Assembly: GCF_030159855.1 (NCBI RefSeq)
Contig: NZ_BSNG01000001.1
Location: 2,914,001-2,978,000, forward strand
DNA length: 64,000 nt
Direction of reading: 5' to 3'
Origin: Devosia yakushimensis
GTDB taxonomy: Bacteria > Pseudomonadota > Alphaproteobacteria > Rhizobiales > Devosiaceae
Position numbers and translations under genes: made by a program. Positions within the stretch are counted from its first letter, which is position 1, and each line of letters begins with the position of its first letter. The notes beneath the pieces are model-generated. The model searched no databases. It was not told the origin of the DNA and was given only the letters and a program-made list of their open reading frames with translations. Of this stretch, positions 1-8,385 are shown piece by piece.

Positions 1-67
1 CGCCGCCGGGGATTTCGACGGCGTCGAGCGCGGATTTGATGGCGGCGGCGAGTTCGATATCGGCCAT
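1..67 (-). CDS. N-terminal fragment of an unidentified protein, cut by the window edge
   Basis: An ATG at 67 opens a minus-strand frame that runs off the left edge. The 22 visible residues start MADIELAAAIKSALDA and end in VEIPGG. The helix followed by a P-G-G turn is reminiscent of the N-terminal MIP18-like domain of Mrp/ApbC iron-sulfur carriers, but this is too little to name it. It lies downstream of the aldolase gene on the same strand and is separated from it by a small palindromic repeat. Confidence 0.4.
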   Translation of the reverse strand, partial: MADIELAAAIKSALDAVEIPGG

Positions 68-90
68 TCAACTTCCACGACACTTGAGAG

Positions 91-135
91 CCCCGATCCA
101 CCCCTCTCCCTTGAGGGGAGGGAGGCAGATCGGGG
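91..135. repeat. Family B palindromic repeat
   Basis: CCCCGATC and GATCGGGG flank an inner hairpin of CCTCTCCC, TTGA and GGGGAGGG type. It is one of at least a dozen copies of a C/G-rich palindrome in this window. It sits between two minus-strand genes and could fold in the transcript, but it has no U-tract. Confidence 0.6.
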
Positions 136-150
136 TCAACATTAATCCGC

Positions 151-804
151 TTAGACGATCGTCTGGCCCGTGGCTTTCCAGTCCTTGAGGAAGCCTTCGA
201 TGCCCGCATTGGTCAGCGGGTGGTTGGCCAGCTTGCGGATCACGTCGGGCGGGATCGTCGCGACGTCGGCACCGGCCAAGGCAACCTGGGTCACGTGGTT
301 GGGCGAGCGGATCGAAGCGGCCAGGATCTGGGTCTCGAACTGGTAGTTGTCGTAGATCTGGCGGATATTTTCGATCAGCTCGACGCCATCGAGATTGATG
401 TCATCGAGGCGCCCGAGGAAGGGCGAGATATAGGTCGCGCCGGCCTTGGCAGCCAGCAGGGCCTGGTTGGCCGAGAAGCAGAGCGTGACGTTGGTTTTGA
501 CGCCACGTTCCTTGAAGGTCTTGGTGGCCTTGAGGCCATTGAGGGTCAGGGGGAGCTTGACCACGACATTGCTGGCCAGCTTGGACAGCACTTCGCCCTC
601 GGCAATCATGCCCTCATATTCAAGGCTGGCGACTTCCGCCGAGACCGGACCCGGCACGGTGGCGCAGATTTCCTTGACCACGTCCTTGAAGTCGCGGCCG
701 GACTTGGCGATCAGCGACGGATTGGTGGTGACACCATCGAGCAGGCCGGTATCGTACAGCTCCTTGATGTCCTTGATTTCTGCAGTATCGACGAAGAACT
801 TCAT
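151..804 (-). CDS. fsa: Fructose-6-phosphate aldolase / transaldolase (MipB/TalC type)
   Basis: A 217-residue single-domain TIM-barrel protein of the short TAL/FSA family, full length for the class. The Schiff-base lysine is K83 in VVVKLPLT, and the family motifs TTNPSL near residue 26 and YISPFLGRLDD follow in order. Members interconvert sugar phosphates: transaldolase in the pentose phosphate pathway, or aldol cleavage of fructose 6-phosphate. The sequence cannot decide between the two. The start at 804 has AGGAGGG upstream on the minus strand. The aminotransferase gene lies just upstream on the same strand. Confidence 0.93.
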   Translation of the reverse strand: MKFFVDTAEIKDIKELYDTGLLDGVTTNPSLIAKSGRDFKDVVKEICATVPGPVSAEVASLEYEGMIAEGEVLSKLASNVVVKLPLTLNGLKATKTFKERGVKTNVTLCFSANQALLAAKAGATYISPFLGRLDDINLDGVELIENIRQIYDNYQFETQILAASIRSPNHVTQVALAGADVATIPPDVIRKLANHPLTNAGIEGFLKDWKATGQTIV

Positions 805-875
805 GGTTCCCTCCTAGAGCTGTTCAGCAAAATGTGTAGCACGGCGGCGCCGGGCTGCAAGGCGATTGGACTGGC

Positions 876-2060
876 TTATTTGATCGCCGAGAGCATGGCT
901 TCCGCCAAATCGCCGACCCGATCCTCCGGGATGCCGGCGACATTGATGCGACTGTCACCAATCATATAGACACCATTGGCGGCTTTTAAATGTTCGACCA
1001 CGTCATTGGGCAGGCCCAATAGCGAAAACATGCCGCGATGGGCGGCGATGAAGTCGAAATCCTTGGAGTTCGAGCGCTGGCGAATGGCTTCGGCCAGCTT
1101 TTCGCGCAGCGCGATCATGCGGCCGCGCATCTGGTTGAGCTCGGCTTCCCACTCGGCGCGCAAATCCTTGTCTTCAAGGATGACGCGGATGATCTCGGCA
1201 CCATGATCGGGGGGCTGGGAATAGGCGCCGCGGATGATGTTGAGGAGCTGGGAATTGGCAATGTCGGCCTGGGCCGCATCCCTGGCGATGAGGATGGCGG
1301 CGCCGATGCGTTCGCGATAGAGGCCGAAATTCTTGGAGCCCGAAAAGGCGATCAGCGCTTCGGGGACCGAAGCGATCACCTTGCGGGTGCCGTAGGCATC
1401 TTCGAGCAGACCGTCGCCAAAGCCGAGATAGGCCAGATCGATAAAGGGCAGCGCGCCGGTTTTGGCAAGGCTTGCCGCGACCTGATCCCATTGCGCATTG
1501 GTGAGGTTGGCGCCGGTCGGGTTGTGGCAGCAGCCATGCAGCAGCACGACATCGTCCTTGCCCAATTTATCAAGCGCGGCAAGCATTTCGGGGAATTTGA
1601 GGCCACGGGAATCGGCGTCGAAATAGGGGTATTTTTCGACCTTGAGACCGGAATTTTCGGCGATCGGGTTGTGGTTGGGCCAGGTCGGATCGGAGACCCA
1701 GACCGTGGCGCCGGGCTTGGCGCGGTTGATCAGCTGCATCAGGACCCAGAGCGAGCCGGTGCCGCCGGGGGCCTGGGCGATGCGGACGCGGGCGCGGTCG
1801 ACGCTATCGGCCAGGGCTAGATCGAGCACGGCGGCGCCAAAGCCCTTATTGCCGGCAATGCCCAGATAAGTCTTGGTTTTTTCGGCTTCGAGAATGCGCT
1901 GTTCGGCCTTGCGGACGGCGGACATGACGGGCGTGACGCCCTTTTCATCCTTATAAACGCCGACGCCGAGGTCGATCTTGGTGGGGCGCGGGTCGGCCGC
2001 GTATTCGCCCATGAGCGCCAGGATCTTGTCGCCGGGGGCCTTGGAGAGAGTCTCGAACAT
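876..2060 (-). CDS. tyrB: Aromatic amino acid / aspartate aminotransferase (class I)
   Basis: A 394-residue PLP-dependent fold-type I enzyme. It starts with the AspC/TyrB signature (IDLGVGVYKDEKG, residues 29-41), has HNPTGAN near residue 179 and the PLP lysine K243 in SGSKNFGLYRERIGA. It transfers amino groups between aspartate or aromatic amino acids and 2-oxoglutarate. Rhizobial relatives are called TatA or TyrB, and substrate preference cannot be read from sequence. It lies about 70 bases upstream of the aldolase gene, with etfA further upstream on the same strand. Confidence 0.92.
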   Translation of the reverse strand: MFETLSKAPGDKILALMGEYAADPRPTKIDLGVGVYKDEKGVTPVMSAVRKAEQRILEAEKTKTYLGIAGNKGFGAAVLDLALADSVDRARVRIAQAPGGTGSLWVLMQLINRAKPGATVWVSDPTWPNHNPIAENSGLKVEKYPYFDADSRGLKFPEMLAALDKLGKDDVVLLHGCCHNPTGANLTNAQWDQVAASLAKTGALPFIDLAYLGFGDGLLEDAYGTRKVIASVPEALIAFSGSKNFGLYRERIGAAILIARDAAQADIANSQLLNIIRGAYSQPPDHGAEIIRVILEDKDLRAEWEAELNQMRGRMIALREKLAEAIRQRSNSKDFDFIAAHRGMFSLLGLPNDVVEHLKAANGVYMIGDSRINVAGIPEDRVGDLAEAMLSAIK

Positions 2061-2086
2061 TTTGAGGTGTCGTTCCGGTGGGAAGG

Positions 2087-2106
2087 CGCCGCCTTTATAG
2101 GCGGCG
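2087..2106 (-). terminator. Hairpin between etfA and the aminotransferase gene
   Basis: A perfect 7-bp stem, CGCCGCC and GGCGGCG, with a TTTATA loop, lies between the etfA stop and the next minus-strand gene. It has no clear U-tract, so it may be a processing or attenuating hairpin instead of a full terminator. Confidence 0.35.
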
Positions 2107-2132
2107 GGGCAGGATTTGCAACGCCAAGACGA

Positions 2133-3068
2133 TCAGCGTTTGAGCCCGATTTTGTCGAGTTCGGCGATGAGCTGGGGGATGACCTGGAAGAGATCGCCGA
2201 TCAGGGCGATATCGGCCAGCTTGACCAGGGGCGCCTCCGGATCGGTATTGATGGCGACGATCTTCTTGGCGCCCTGAATGCCGGCAAGGTGTTGTAAAGC
2301 CCCGGAAATTCCGATGGCGATGTAGAGATCGGGGGCGATGATCTTGCCGGTCTGGCCGACCTGCCAGTCATTGGGGGCATAGCCGGCATCGACCGCGGCG
2401 CGGGTGGCGCCGACGGCGGCGTTGAGTTTTTTGGCAAGGGATTCAATGAGTTGGAAGCCCTCGGCCGACCCCACCGCAATGCCGCCACCGACCACGATCT
2501 GGGCAGTGGCGAGGTCGGGGGTTTCCGACTGGGTGCGATGGGAGGCGATGAGTTTGGCGGCCGAAGAAACGCCAGAAGTATCAATGGCTTCAATAGGCGC
2601 GGCATTGCCGGTGGCGGCAGCGCGAAAGGCCGAGGCGCGCAGGGTGAGCAGGTGCTTGGGCTGGTTGGAAGCCACCGTTTGCAGGGCATTGCCGGCATAG
2701 ATGGGGCGTTCGAAGCGATTGGGGCCGAGGATGGCGGTGACATCGGTCACCGGCATCAGATCGAGCTTGGCGGCGAGGCGCGGGAGCACATCCTTGCCAA
2801 CCGAACCGGCACTTGCGACCACATAATGATAACGGACTGTTAACGTTGACAGTAGCATTTCGAGGCTATCGGCGACAAAAAGCCCCTCTGCGGTCAGGAC
2901 CTTAGCGACACCGGCAAGCGTGGAAGCGGATTGAGCGGGTGCAGCGATGTTTTCGCCGGCCAGCAGGATATCGACCGTGCCCAATTCGGCGACCGCATGG
3001 ACGATGCGGGCCGTGGCGGGCGACAGCACGCCCTGGTCGTGATCGGCAAGAACCAGAACGCTCATCAC
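2133..3068 (-). CDS. etfA: Electron transfer flavoprotein alpha subunit
   Basis: A 311-residue protein with an N-terminal ETF alpha/beta-fold domain (SVLVLADHDQG) and a C-terminal FAD domain. The FAD domain carries the family motifs QVGQTGKIIAPDLYIAIGISG and VAINTDPEAPL (around residues 237-285). With EtfB it carries electrons from acyl-CoA and other dehydrogenases to ETF:quinone oxidoreductase. Its start overlaps the etfB stop by 4 bases (ATGA), so the two are translationally coupled and made in equal amounts. Confidence 0.96.
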   Translation of the reverse strand: MMSVLVLADHDQGVLSPATARIVHAVAELGTVDILLAGENIAAPAQSASTLAGVAKVLTAEGLFVADSLEMLLSTLTVRYHYVVASAGSVGKDVLPRLAAKLDLMPVTDVTAILGPNRFERPIYAGNALQTVASNQPKHLLTLRASAFRAAATGNAAPIEAIDTSGVSSAAKLIASHRTQSETPDLATAQIVVGGGIAVGSAEGFQLIESLAKKLNAAVGATRAAVDAGYAPNDWQVGQTGKIIAPDLYIAIGISGALQHLAGIQGAKKIVAINTDPEAPLVKLADIALIGDLFQVIPQLIAELDKIGLKR

Positions 3069-3823
3069 AGCGCCTCCATCTGCGAGATATCGGCGGCGAT
3101 GAAGGCGGCCAGTTCAGCGACTGTGCCCACTGACTTTCCTGCCACACGCTCGGGCGGCGGGGATATCTTTTCAACGACAAGGCGCGGCGCCAGGTCGACG
3201 CCGAAATCGGCGGCGGGGCGGGTGGCCAGGGGCTTGGAGCGGGCCTTCATCACCTGCGGCAGCGCGGCATTGCGCGGGGTATTAAGGCGCAGGTCGGCGG
3301 TGACGATGGCGGGCAGCGGCAGGGAGAGGGTCTCGCGGCCGGTATCAACCTCGCGGGAGACTTCCAGGCCCTGGCCGGTGACCTTGATTTCGGATGCGAA
3401 GGTGGCCTGGGGGCGACCGGTCAAGGCGGCCAGCATCTGGCCGACATGGTTGCTGTCGTCATCCACTGCCTGCTTGCCGAGCAGGACCAGGCCGGGATTT
3501 TCCTCGGCGGTGATTTTGGCGAGGAGCTTGGCGATGGCCAGGGTTTCGAGCTGGGCATCGGTTTCGATCAGAATGCCGCGATGGGCGCCCATGGCCAATG
3601 CGGTGAGGATGACATCAGTGGCGGGCTTGGGGCCGATGGAGACCACGACCACTTCATCGGCTTGGCCGGCTTCGGCAAGCTGGACGGCAGCCTCCACGGC
3701 ATGCTTGCAGAAGGGGTTCATCGACATGCGCACGCCATTGGTCTCGACGCCCGAACCATCGGGACGGACGCGAATGCGGACGTTGTGGTCAACCACACGC
3801 TTGACGGCAACAAGGATCTTCAT
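3065..3823 (-). CDS. etfB: Electron transfer flavoprotein beta subunit
   Basis: A 252-residue protein beginning MKILVAVKRVVDHNVRIRV, the standard EtfB N-terminus. It includes the MNPFCKHAVEAAVQLAEAG helix and the AMP-binding motif VLLGKQAVDDDSNHVGQM. The open frame extends about 100 codons further upstream, but that part is low-complexity translation of intergenic DNA and a REP-like repeat, so the start at 3823 is chosen from the family N-terminus. It forms the soluble electron carrier with EtfA, encoded immediately downstream. Confidence 0.95.
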   Translation of the reverse strand: MKILVAVKRVVDHNVRIRVRPDGSGVETNGVRMSMNPFCKHAVEAAVQLAEAGQADEVVVVSIGPKPATDVILTALAMGAHRGILIETDAQLETLAIAKLLAKITAEENPGLVLLGKQAVDDDSNHVGQMLAALTGRPQATFASEIKVTGQGLEVSREVDTGRETLSLPLPAIVTADLRLNTPRNAALPQVMKARSKPLATRPAADFGVDLAPRLVVEKISPPPERVAGKSVGTVAELAAFIAADISQMEAL

Positions 3824-4001
3824 CGGTTCGTCTTCGGCTCCCCTCGAAACTGGCGTTGTCATGGCAAAGTTGGGCGAGACGGACAAGGCCGGCAAGGGAA
3901 ATTCTGACCAGCGGAGGGAGGATTTTTGGAAAAGGGTGCCGGGGGATCTCTGCCTGCGCCGGGAAGGGAAGGTTTGACGGGCGCTATCTGGTTCTGACCA
4001 C

Positions 4002-4091
4002 CGTCGCTTCCCTCGGGCTTGACCCGAGGGCCACTCGCCGCTCGTGCCGGTTGATAGAGGCCCTCGGGGCAAGCCCGAGGGAGGCGATTGT
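4002..4091. repeat. REP-like inverted pair, family A copy 1
   Basis: Two inverted copies of a hairpin unit. The left reads CTTCCCTCGGGCTTGACC followed by CGAGGG. The right reads CCCTCGGGGCAAGCCCGAGG followed by GAGGCGATTG. Each unit forms its own small hairpin, and together they can form one long cruciform. It occupies the 318-base gap between etfB and the GNAT gene. The rest of that gap shows nothing I recognise. Confidence 0.85.
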
Positions 4092-4141
4092 GTGGTGGAG
4101 GATTGGCGGACTCGATCGCAGGCCGGCGCCACGGCAGGCGG

Positions 4142-4753
4142 CTAAGCTATGGTCTTGACCATTGTGGTCGCAGAACGAAATCCGAATATGGGCTTGAGTA
4201 TCCCGAGCGATATCTGTGACTGCGCCGCAAATCCCCGCCGCTGATAAAGCGATTGCGCCCTGGGGTTTTCGTCGATGACGTCAAGGCGGACCTGTTTCAG
4301 GCCCGTGGCGCGGGCGTGTTTTTCGATCGCTTCCAACAAGGCGGAGCCCACGCCGAGGCTGCGAGCTTCGGGATGGACGAAAATTCCGTCCATCAACAGC
4401 GTTCCGGGTTCGCATTTCCGCTCCAGAACGCCAATCAACAGGCTGCGCGCCAAGCCGCCGACCCAGCCATAGACTTTCGCCATGGCGGCCAGATTGCCGC
4501 CGACAAAAGCGCCGGCGGGCGTCTTGAAGCCGGCTATGCCGAGAAAGGCGCCATCCCGGGAAACAGCCGAGATCGCATGGCTAGGGTCCAGGGCCTGTTC
4601 CAGAAAAGCCATGGCCTTTGGCTCGGGGCCAAGGGGATAGCGCAGCTTGCGGGAAAAGGCCTCCCAATAGCCGGCGGCGACAAGCTGACGATGCTCGGGC
4701 CGGAACCCAGGCTCGATACTGTAGCTTTCGCCGCCTTCCAAGGACGCAGCCAT
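4142..4753 (-). CDS. GNAT family N-acetyltransferase
   Basis: A 203-residue GNAT-fold protein. The acetyl-CoA-binding motif A is in MDGIFVHPEARSLGVGSALL (around residues 121-140). The C-terminal motif B region is RLDVIDENPRAQSLYQRRGF, which is typical of acetyltransferases acting on small molecules or protein N-termini. The N-terminal 60 residues are less conserved. The substrate is unknown. It is monocistronic and lies divergently from the M20 hydrolase. Confidence 0.85.
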   Translation of the reverse strand: MAASLEGGESYSIEPGFRPEHRQLVAAGYWEAFSRKLRYPLGPEPKAMAFLEQALDPSHAISAVSRDGAFLGIAGFKTPAGAFVGGNLAAMAKVYGWVGGLARSLLIGVLERKCEPGTLLMDGIFVHPEARSLGVGSALLEAIEKHARATGLKQVRLDVIDENPRAQSLYQRRGFAAQSQISLGILKPIFGFRSATTMVKTIA

Positions 4754-4942
4754 CGCGTTTCTCCCCGTCTATTCGATTTCATCGCGGGATATGGTTGGTG
4801 GGGCCATAGGCCTTCAAGGGGCGGCAGAGGCAAAGTTGACGCCGAATTGCGCCTTGTCTCGCGCCGCCGACCTTCGCGCAGGTTGACGCCAGCGGGCGGG
4901 GCGGCGACATTGGCTGGAGCTTTGCCGCATTTGGACTTGTTG

Positions 4943-6112
4943 ATGCCCGTATTGAACCGAATTGCCGAATTTCATGACGAAATCGCCGCCTGGCGCCAGG
5001 ATTTCCATCAAAACCCGGAAATCCTGTTCGATGTGGAACGGACTGCCGGGAAGGTTGCAGCGCTGCTGGAGCAATTCGGGGTGGACGAAATCGTGACCGG
5101 GCTGGGCCGGACCGGTGTGGTGGGGATCATCAACGGGCGGAGCAATGCCAGTGGCAAGACCATCGGGCTGCGCGCGGATATGGACGCGCTGCCGGTGACG
5201 GAAAAGACCGGCAAGGATTATGCCAGCGCGATCAAGGGCCGGATGCATGCCTGTGGCCATGACGGGCATACGGCCATGCTGCTGGGGGCGGCGAGATACC
5301 TGGCCGAGACTCGCAATTTCGACGGGCGGGTAGCGGTGATCTTCCAGCCGGCTGAAGAGGGTGGCGGCGGCGGCAAGGAAATGGTGCAGGACGGGCTGAT
5401 GGAGCGCTTCGGCATTTCCGAAGTCTATGGCATGCATAATTGGCCGGGCATGCCGCTGGGGCATTTCGGCATCCGCGAGGGCGGCATCATGGCCGCGACC
5501 GACCGGTTCTATATCGATATTTCGGGCGTGGGCGGGCATGCGGCGCGGCCGCACCAGACGGTGGACCCCATTATCGTGGCGGCGCATCTGGTAACGGCGC
5601 TGCAGACCATTGTGTCGCGCAATGTCGACCCGCTCAAAAGCGCTGTTGTCTCGGTGACCATGGTGGAGGCCGGGGAAGCCGATAATGTGATTTCCCAGAC
5701 CGCCAAGATTACCGGGACGGTGCGGACGCTCGATGGCGAGGTGCAGGATTTTATCGAGGCGCGGCTGGGCGAGATGGTGCCGCAATTTGCCGCGACCTTT
5801 GGCGCGACGGCGAGCATTCGCTATGCGCGGGGATATCCGGTGACGGTGAACGAGCCGGGGCGGACGGCCTTTGCTGCCGAGGTGGCGGCCGAGGTGGCAG
5901 GCGCCGACCGGGTGGATGCGGACGTGCCGCCATCGATGGGCGGAGAGGATTTTTCCTTCATGCTGGAGGAGCGGCCGGGGGCCTATATATTCCTGGGCAA
6001 CGGGGACAGCTCGGAGCTGCATACCGATACGTATGATTTCAACGATGCGGCCATTCCGGTGGGCGCGACCTATTGGGTGCGGCTGGCGGAGAAGGCCATG
6101 CCGGTGGGGTAA
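4943..6112 (+). CDS. M20 family (M20D) amidohydrolase / peptidase
   Basis: A 389-residue zinc hydrolase of the hippurate hydrolase / N-acyl-amino-acid amidohydrolase type. The metal-binding motifs are GLRADMDALP near residue 74, HACGHDGHTAM near 100 and QPAEEGGGGGKEM near 134. A dimerisation domain follows (DRFYIDISGVGGHAARPH). The ATG at 4943 (MPVLNRIAEF) is preferred because it matches the usual N-terminus. The frame is open further upstream, but that stretch overlaps the divergent GNAT gene. It hydrolyses an N-acyl or peptide bond, and the exact substrate is unknown. Confidence 0.92.
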   Translation: MPVLNRIAEFHDEIAAWRQDFHQNPEILFDVERTAGKVAALLEQFGVDEIVTGLGRTGVVGIINGRSNASGKTIGLRADMDALPVTEKTGKDYASAIKGRMHACGHDGHTAMLLGAARYLAETRNFDGRVAVIFQPAEEGGGGGKEMVQDGLMERFGISEVYGMHNWPGMPLGHFGIREGGIMAATDRFYIDISGVGGHAARPHQTVDPIIVAAHLVTALQTIVSRNVDPLKSAVVSVTMVEAGEADNVISQTAKITGTVRTLDGEVQDFIEARLGEMVPQFAATFGATASIRYARGYPVTVNEPGRTAFAAEVAAEVAGADRVDADVPPSMGGEDFSFMLEERPGAYIFLGNGDSSELHTDTYDFNDAAIPVGATYWVRLAEKAMPVG

Positions 6113-6200
6113 AGGTGGCGCGACCGCGTCCCCTGCCTTCGCGGGAATGACACTGTAGCCAGGAATACTATCGTGGGTTGAGAGCCCATATGCCTTCCCC

Positions 6201-6276
6201 GGGGGCAAAGCCCGGATATCGGGGCTCCCGGCCCCCCCTCCCAACTTCCCTCATAGAGGGGGAGGTTCTGGGCCGG
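6201..6276. repeat. Family B palindromic repeat
   Basis: A C-rich then G-rich palindrome: CCCCCCTCCCAACTTCCC, then AGAGGGGGAGG, inside GGGGCTCCCGGCC and GGGCCGG. Just upstream, at about 6130-6150, lies a half copy of the CGCGGGAATGACA repeat (family C). It fills the gap before the AbrB-type gene. Confidence 0.55.
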
Positions 6277-6331
6277 TGGGTGGACAATGTTTAGTGGCTA
6301 ATGAAGGGCCTCACAGAGGCGCACACCTATA

Positions 6332-7387
6332 ATGTCGACTGGTTCTTCTTTCCTTGCGCAGATTTACCCCACCCTGCTGACCCTCGCCGTTTCGGCTGCC
6401 GGAGGTGCCGTCGCGACGGCGCTCGGCATGCCCGCCGGGTGGTTGATGGGTGGGGCGCTGGCGGTGACGGCGGCGGCTATGGCCGGATTGCCGATGGCCA
6501 TTCCCAACCGATTGCGGGACGTGGTGTTCGTGCTGGTGGGCATGATGATGGGGGCGAGCGTGGCGCCCGACAGTCTGAGCCTGATTGCCAGCTGGCCGGT
6601 GAGCCTTGCCGCGCTGGCGGTGGAGCTGGTGCTGATCATTTCGCTGACCGGCTGGATGCTGTCGGCCGTGTTCAAGCTCGATACGGGCACGGCCTATATG
6701 AGCTCGTTTCCCGGCCACTTGTCCTTTGTGATGGGCATTGCATCGGCCGGGGTGGGCGAGCCGCGGCAGATCGCCATTATCCAGGTGATCCGCATTTTGA
6801 TGCTGACCATTGTCGTGCCGATCGGCGCGATGTTTTTGCCGATCGATCATTTCACGCCGCCGGTGGCGAGCGAATTTCTGAATGTCTGGCAATTGCTGGG
6901 GCTGGCGGCGGGCTGCATTGCCGTGGGACTGGTCTTTATCTGGCTCAAGGTGCCGGCAGGGCTGGTGCTGGGATCGATGGCGGCGGCGACTGCGGCCAAG
7001 CTGGGCGGGCTTTATACCGAGGCCATGCCGGGACCGCTGGTAATCGCGGCCTTTATCCTGGTGGGCGCGCAGATCGGCTCGCGCTTTGCCGGCATTACGC
7101 GGCAGGAATTCGTCAATGCGGCCAAGGGCGGCGTGGTGGCGACGGCAATGACCGTGGGCATTGTGACGGTGATGGCCTGGATCGTCAGCCTGATCGTCGA
7201 CATGCCCTATGGGCAGATCTGGCTGGGCCTGTCGCCGGGGGCGCTGGAGGGCATGGGCGCGCTGGGGATTGCGCTGGGCTATGACACGGCGTTTATTGCC
7301 GCCCACCATGTGATCCGGCTGTTGATGCTGAGCTTTGCCATTCCGGCGGTGGTCATATTGATCCGGCGGCGGGAAAAGGCGGCGTGA
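6332..7387 (+). CDS. AbrB family (PF05145-type) integral membrane protein
   Basis: A 351-residue protein made almost entirely of hydrophobic helices in two similar halves. It carries the family motifs AGWLMGGALAVTAAAMAGLP and SFPGHLSFVMGIAS, repeated in altered form near the C-terminus (LSPGALEGMGALGIALG). This is the family historically labelled 'AbrB transcriptional regulator' or 'ammonia monooxygenase'. It is in fact a membrane protein, probably a transporter, and is not related to the Bacillus AbrB repressor. The ATG at 6332 is the first in frame before the first helix. Confidence 0.85.
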   Translation: MSTGSSFLAQIYPTLLTLAVSAAGGAVATALGMPAGWLMGGALAVTAAAMAGLPMAIPNRLRDVVFVLVGMMMGASVAPDSLSLIASWPVSLAALAVELVLIISLTGWMLSAVFKLDTGTAYMSSFPGHLSFVMGIASAGVGEPRQIAIIQVIRILMLTIVVPIGAMFLPIDHFTPPVASEFLNVWQLLGLAAGCIAVGLVFIWLKVPAGLVLGSMAAATAAKLGGLYTEAMPGPLVIAAFILVGAQIGSRFAGITRQEFVNAAKGGVVATAMTVGIVTVMAWIVSLIVDMPYGQIWLGLSPGALEGMGALGIALGYDTAFIAAHHVIRLLMLSFAIPAVVILIRRREKAA

Positions 7388-7434
7388 GGCTGCCACAATC
7401 ACCGGTCACAGCAGAGCGAGATGAGGAGATTTTC

Positions 7435-7740
7435 ATGTCCAGGAAATTGATGACGGTTTTCGCGCTGGCAGTGCTGGCCGCCACGCCTGCGACTGCGGCG
7501 CCCTTCTGCACCGGGGGCGATTGGGGCTCGGGCGGTATCCGGATCAGCGGCGGTATCCGCATCGGCACGATAGATTCGGACGATCGTCACGAGATCAACC
7601 TGATGCGGCTGCGTCGGGCCGGGATCGATGCGACCCGGGCCGAGGAATGGAACGGCTGTATCCGCGCCTTTGTGCGCCAGCCGGGCGGCGGGGAAATCAT
7701 GCAGTTCTTCGATCCGAACACGCTGGAACAGGTCTACTGA
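7435..7740 (+). CDS. Small secreted protein A, paralogue of the next gene
   Basis: A 101-residue protein with a signal peptide (MSRKLMTVFALAVLAATPATA) and a short exported domain containing two cysteines. The core is EEWNGCIRAFV, then MQFFDPNTLEQV, shared with the protein encoded 115 bases downstream. The ATG at 7435 is chosen because of GATGAGGAGA upstream. A GTG 51 bases earlier is open but would bury the signal peptide. The family is not recognised. The sequence does not show a function; the two cysteines could form a disulfide in the periplasm. Confidence 0.8.
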   Translation: MSRKLMTVFALAVLAATPATAAPFCTGGDWGSGGIRISGGIRIGTIDSDDRHEINLMRLRRAGIDATRAEEWNGCIRAFVRQPGGGEIMQFFDPNTLEQVY

Positions 7741-7855
7741 GCTTGGACCTTACCAGCCTGTCGCAAGCGTAATGCAGGTGAACGCGCTTTAACTGGCGAT
7801 GGCCGGCCAGCGGGATCAGGATGATCACTCCACAACGGATGAAAGGATGTGGAAA

Positions 7856-8164
7856 ATGATCAAGATCCTCATGACATTAGCGGCTGCGGGCCTCGTTCTG
7901 GGCGGCGCGGCCCTGCCCGCCCAGGCCAATACTCTGGCCGCCAATACGGTATCGCCGACCAGTTGCGATGCGACCTATTCGGTGCGGCACCACGAATTCG
8001 CCATCGAGCAGGGGCTCAAGCGCGAAGGCTATAATGTTTCGAGCGTCAATGACTGGAATGGCTGCGTGCAGGCCTTCGTCACCGGCGCCGACGGCCATTC
8101 GACCATGGCGTTTTTCGACCCGGTAACGCTGAAGCCCGTGGGGCCGACGGCGGCGAAGGGATAG
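7856..8164 (+). CDS. Small secreted protein B, paralogue of the previous gene
   Basis: A 102-residue protein with a signal peptide (MIKILMTLAAAGLVLGGAAL, cleavage after AQA) and a mature domain of about 80 residues. It has a cysteine near the new N-terminus, and NDWNGCVQAFV then MAFFDPVTLKPV, matching protein A in order and spacing. AAGGA precedes the ATG at 7856 at good distance; an ATG three codons earlier has it too close. The preceding HHEFAIEQGLKREGYNV looks like a helix plus strand of a small alpha/beta fold. The function is unknown. Confidence 0.8.
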   Translation: MIKILMTLAAAGLVLGGAALPAQANTLAANTVSPTSCDATYSVRHHEFAIEQGLKREGYNVSSVNDWNGCVQAFVTGADGHSTMAFFDPVTLKPVGPTAAKG

Positions 8165-8185
8165 TCGCCACATAGGCGGCTGGAA

Positions 8186-8349
8186 AGAGACCCTCGGGGT
8201 GAACCCGGGGGCCTTTTGTTTTTTGGGGTGATCCCGTACCCACCGTCGCTTCCCTCGGGCTTGACCCGAGGGTCGCTGTGGCAAATCGGCGACCCTGGTG
8301 CTTGTGGCGCGAGGCCCTCGGGTCAAGCCCGAGGGAAGCGACTGTGGGA
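8186..8349. repeat. REP-like inverted pair, family A copy 2, with an extra half unit
   Basis: A degenerate unit (ACCCTCGGGGTGAACCCGGG, 8190-8213) is followed by a full inverted pair at 8243-8346. The pair reads TCGCTTCCCTCGGGCTTGAC on the left and GGTCAAGCCCGAGGGAAGCG on the right. It lies between two convergent genes. Confidence 0.85.
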
Positions 8350-8385
8350 TGGGAATATTGGGGGCACGCCCGATATCCCCTGTCC

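Noticed and set aside
3824..4132. A 103-codon N-terminal extension of EtfB
   Set aside because: It translates intergenic DNA, including a REP-like repeat. EtfB starts at MKILVAVKRV.
4253..4942. A 230-codon N-terminal extension of the M20 hydrolase
   Set aside because: It overlaps the divergent GNAT gene and has no homology-like sequence. The family N-terminus begins at MPVLNRIAEF.
6332..7387. Annotation of the AbrB-type gene as a transcription regulator
   Set aside because: The protein is almost wholly membrane helices. The name is a historical confusion with Bacillus AbrB.
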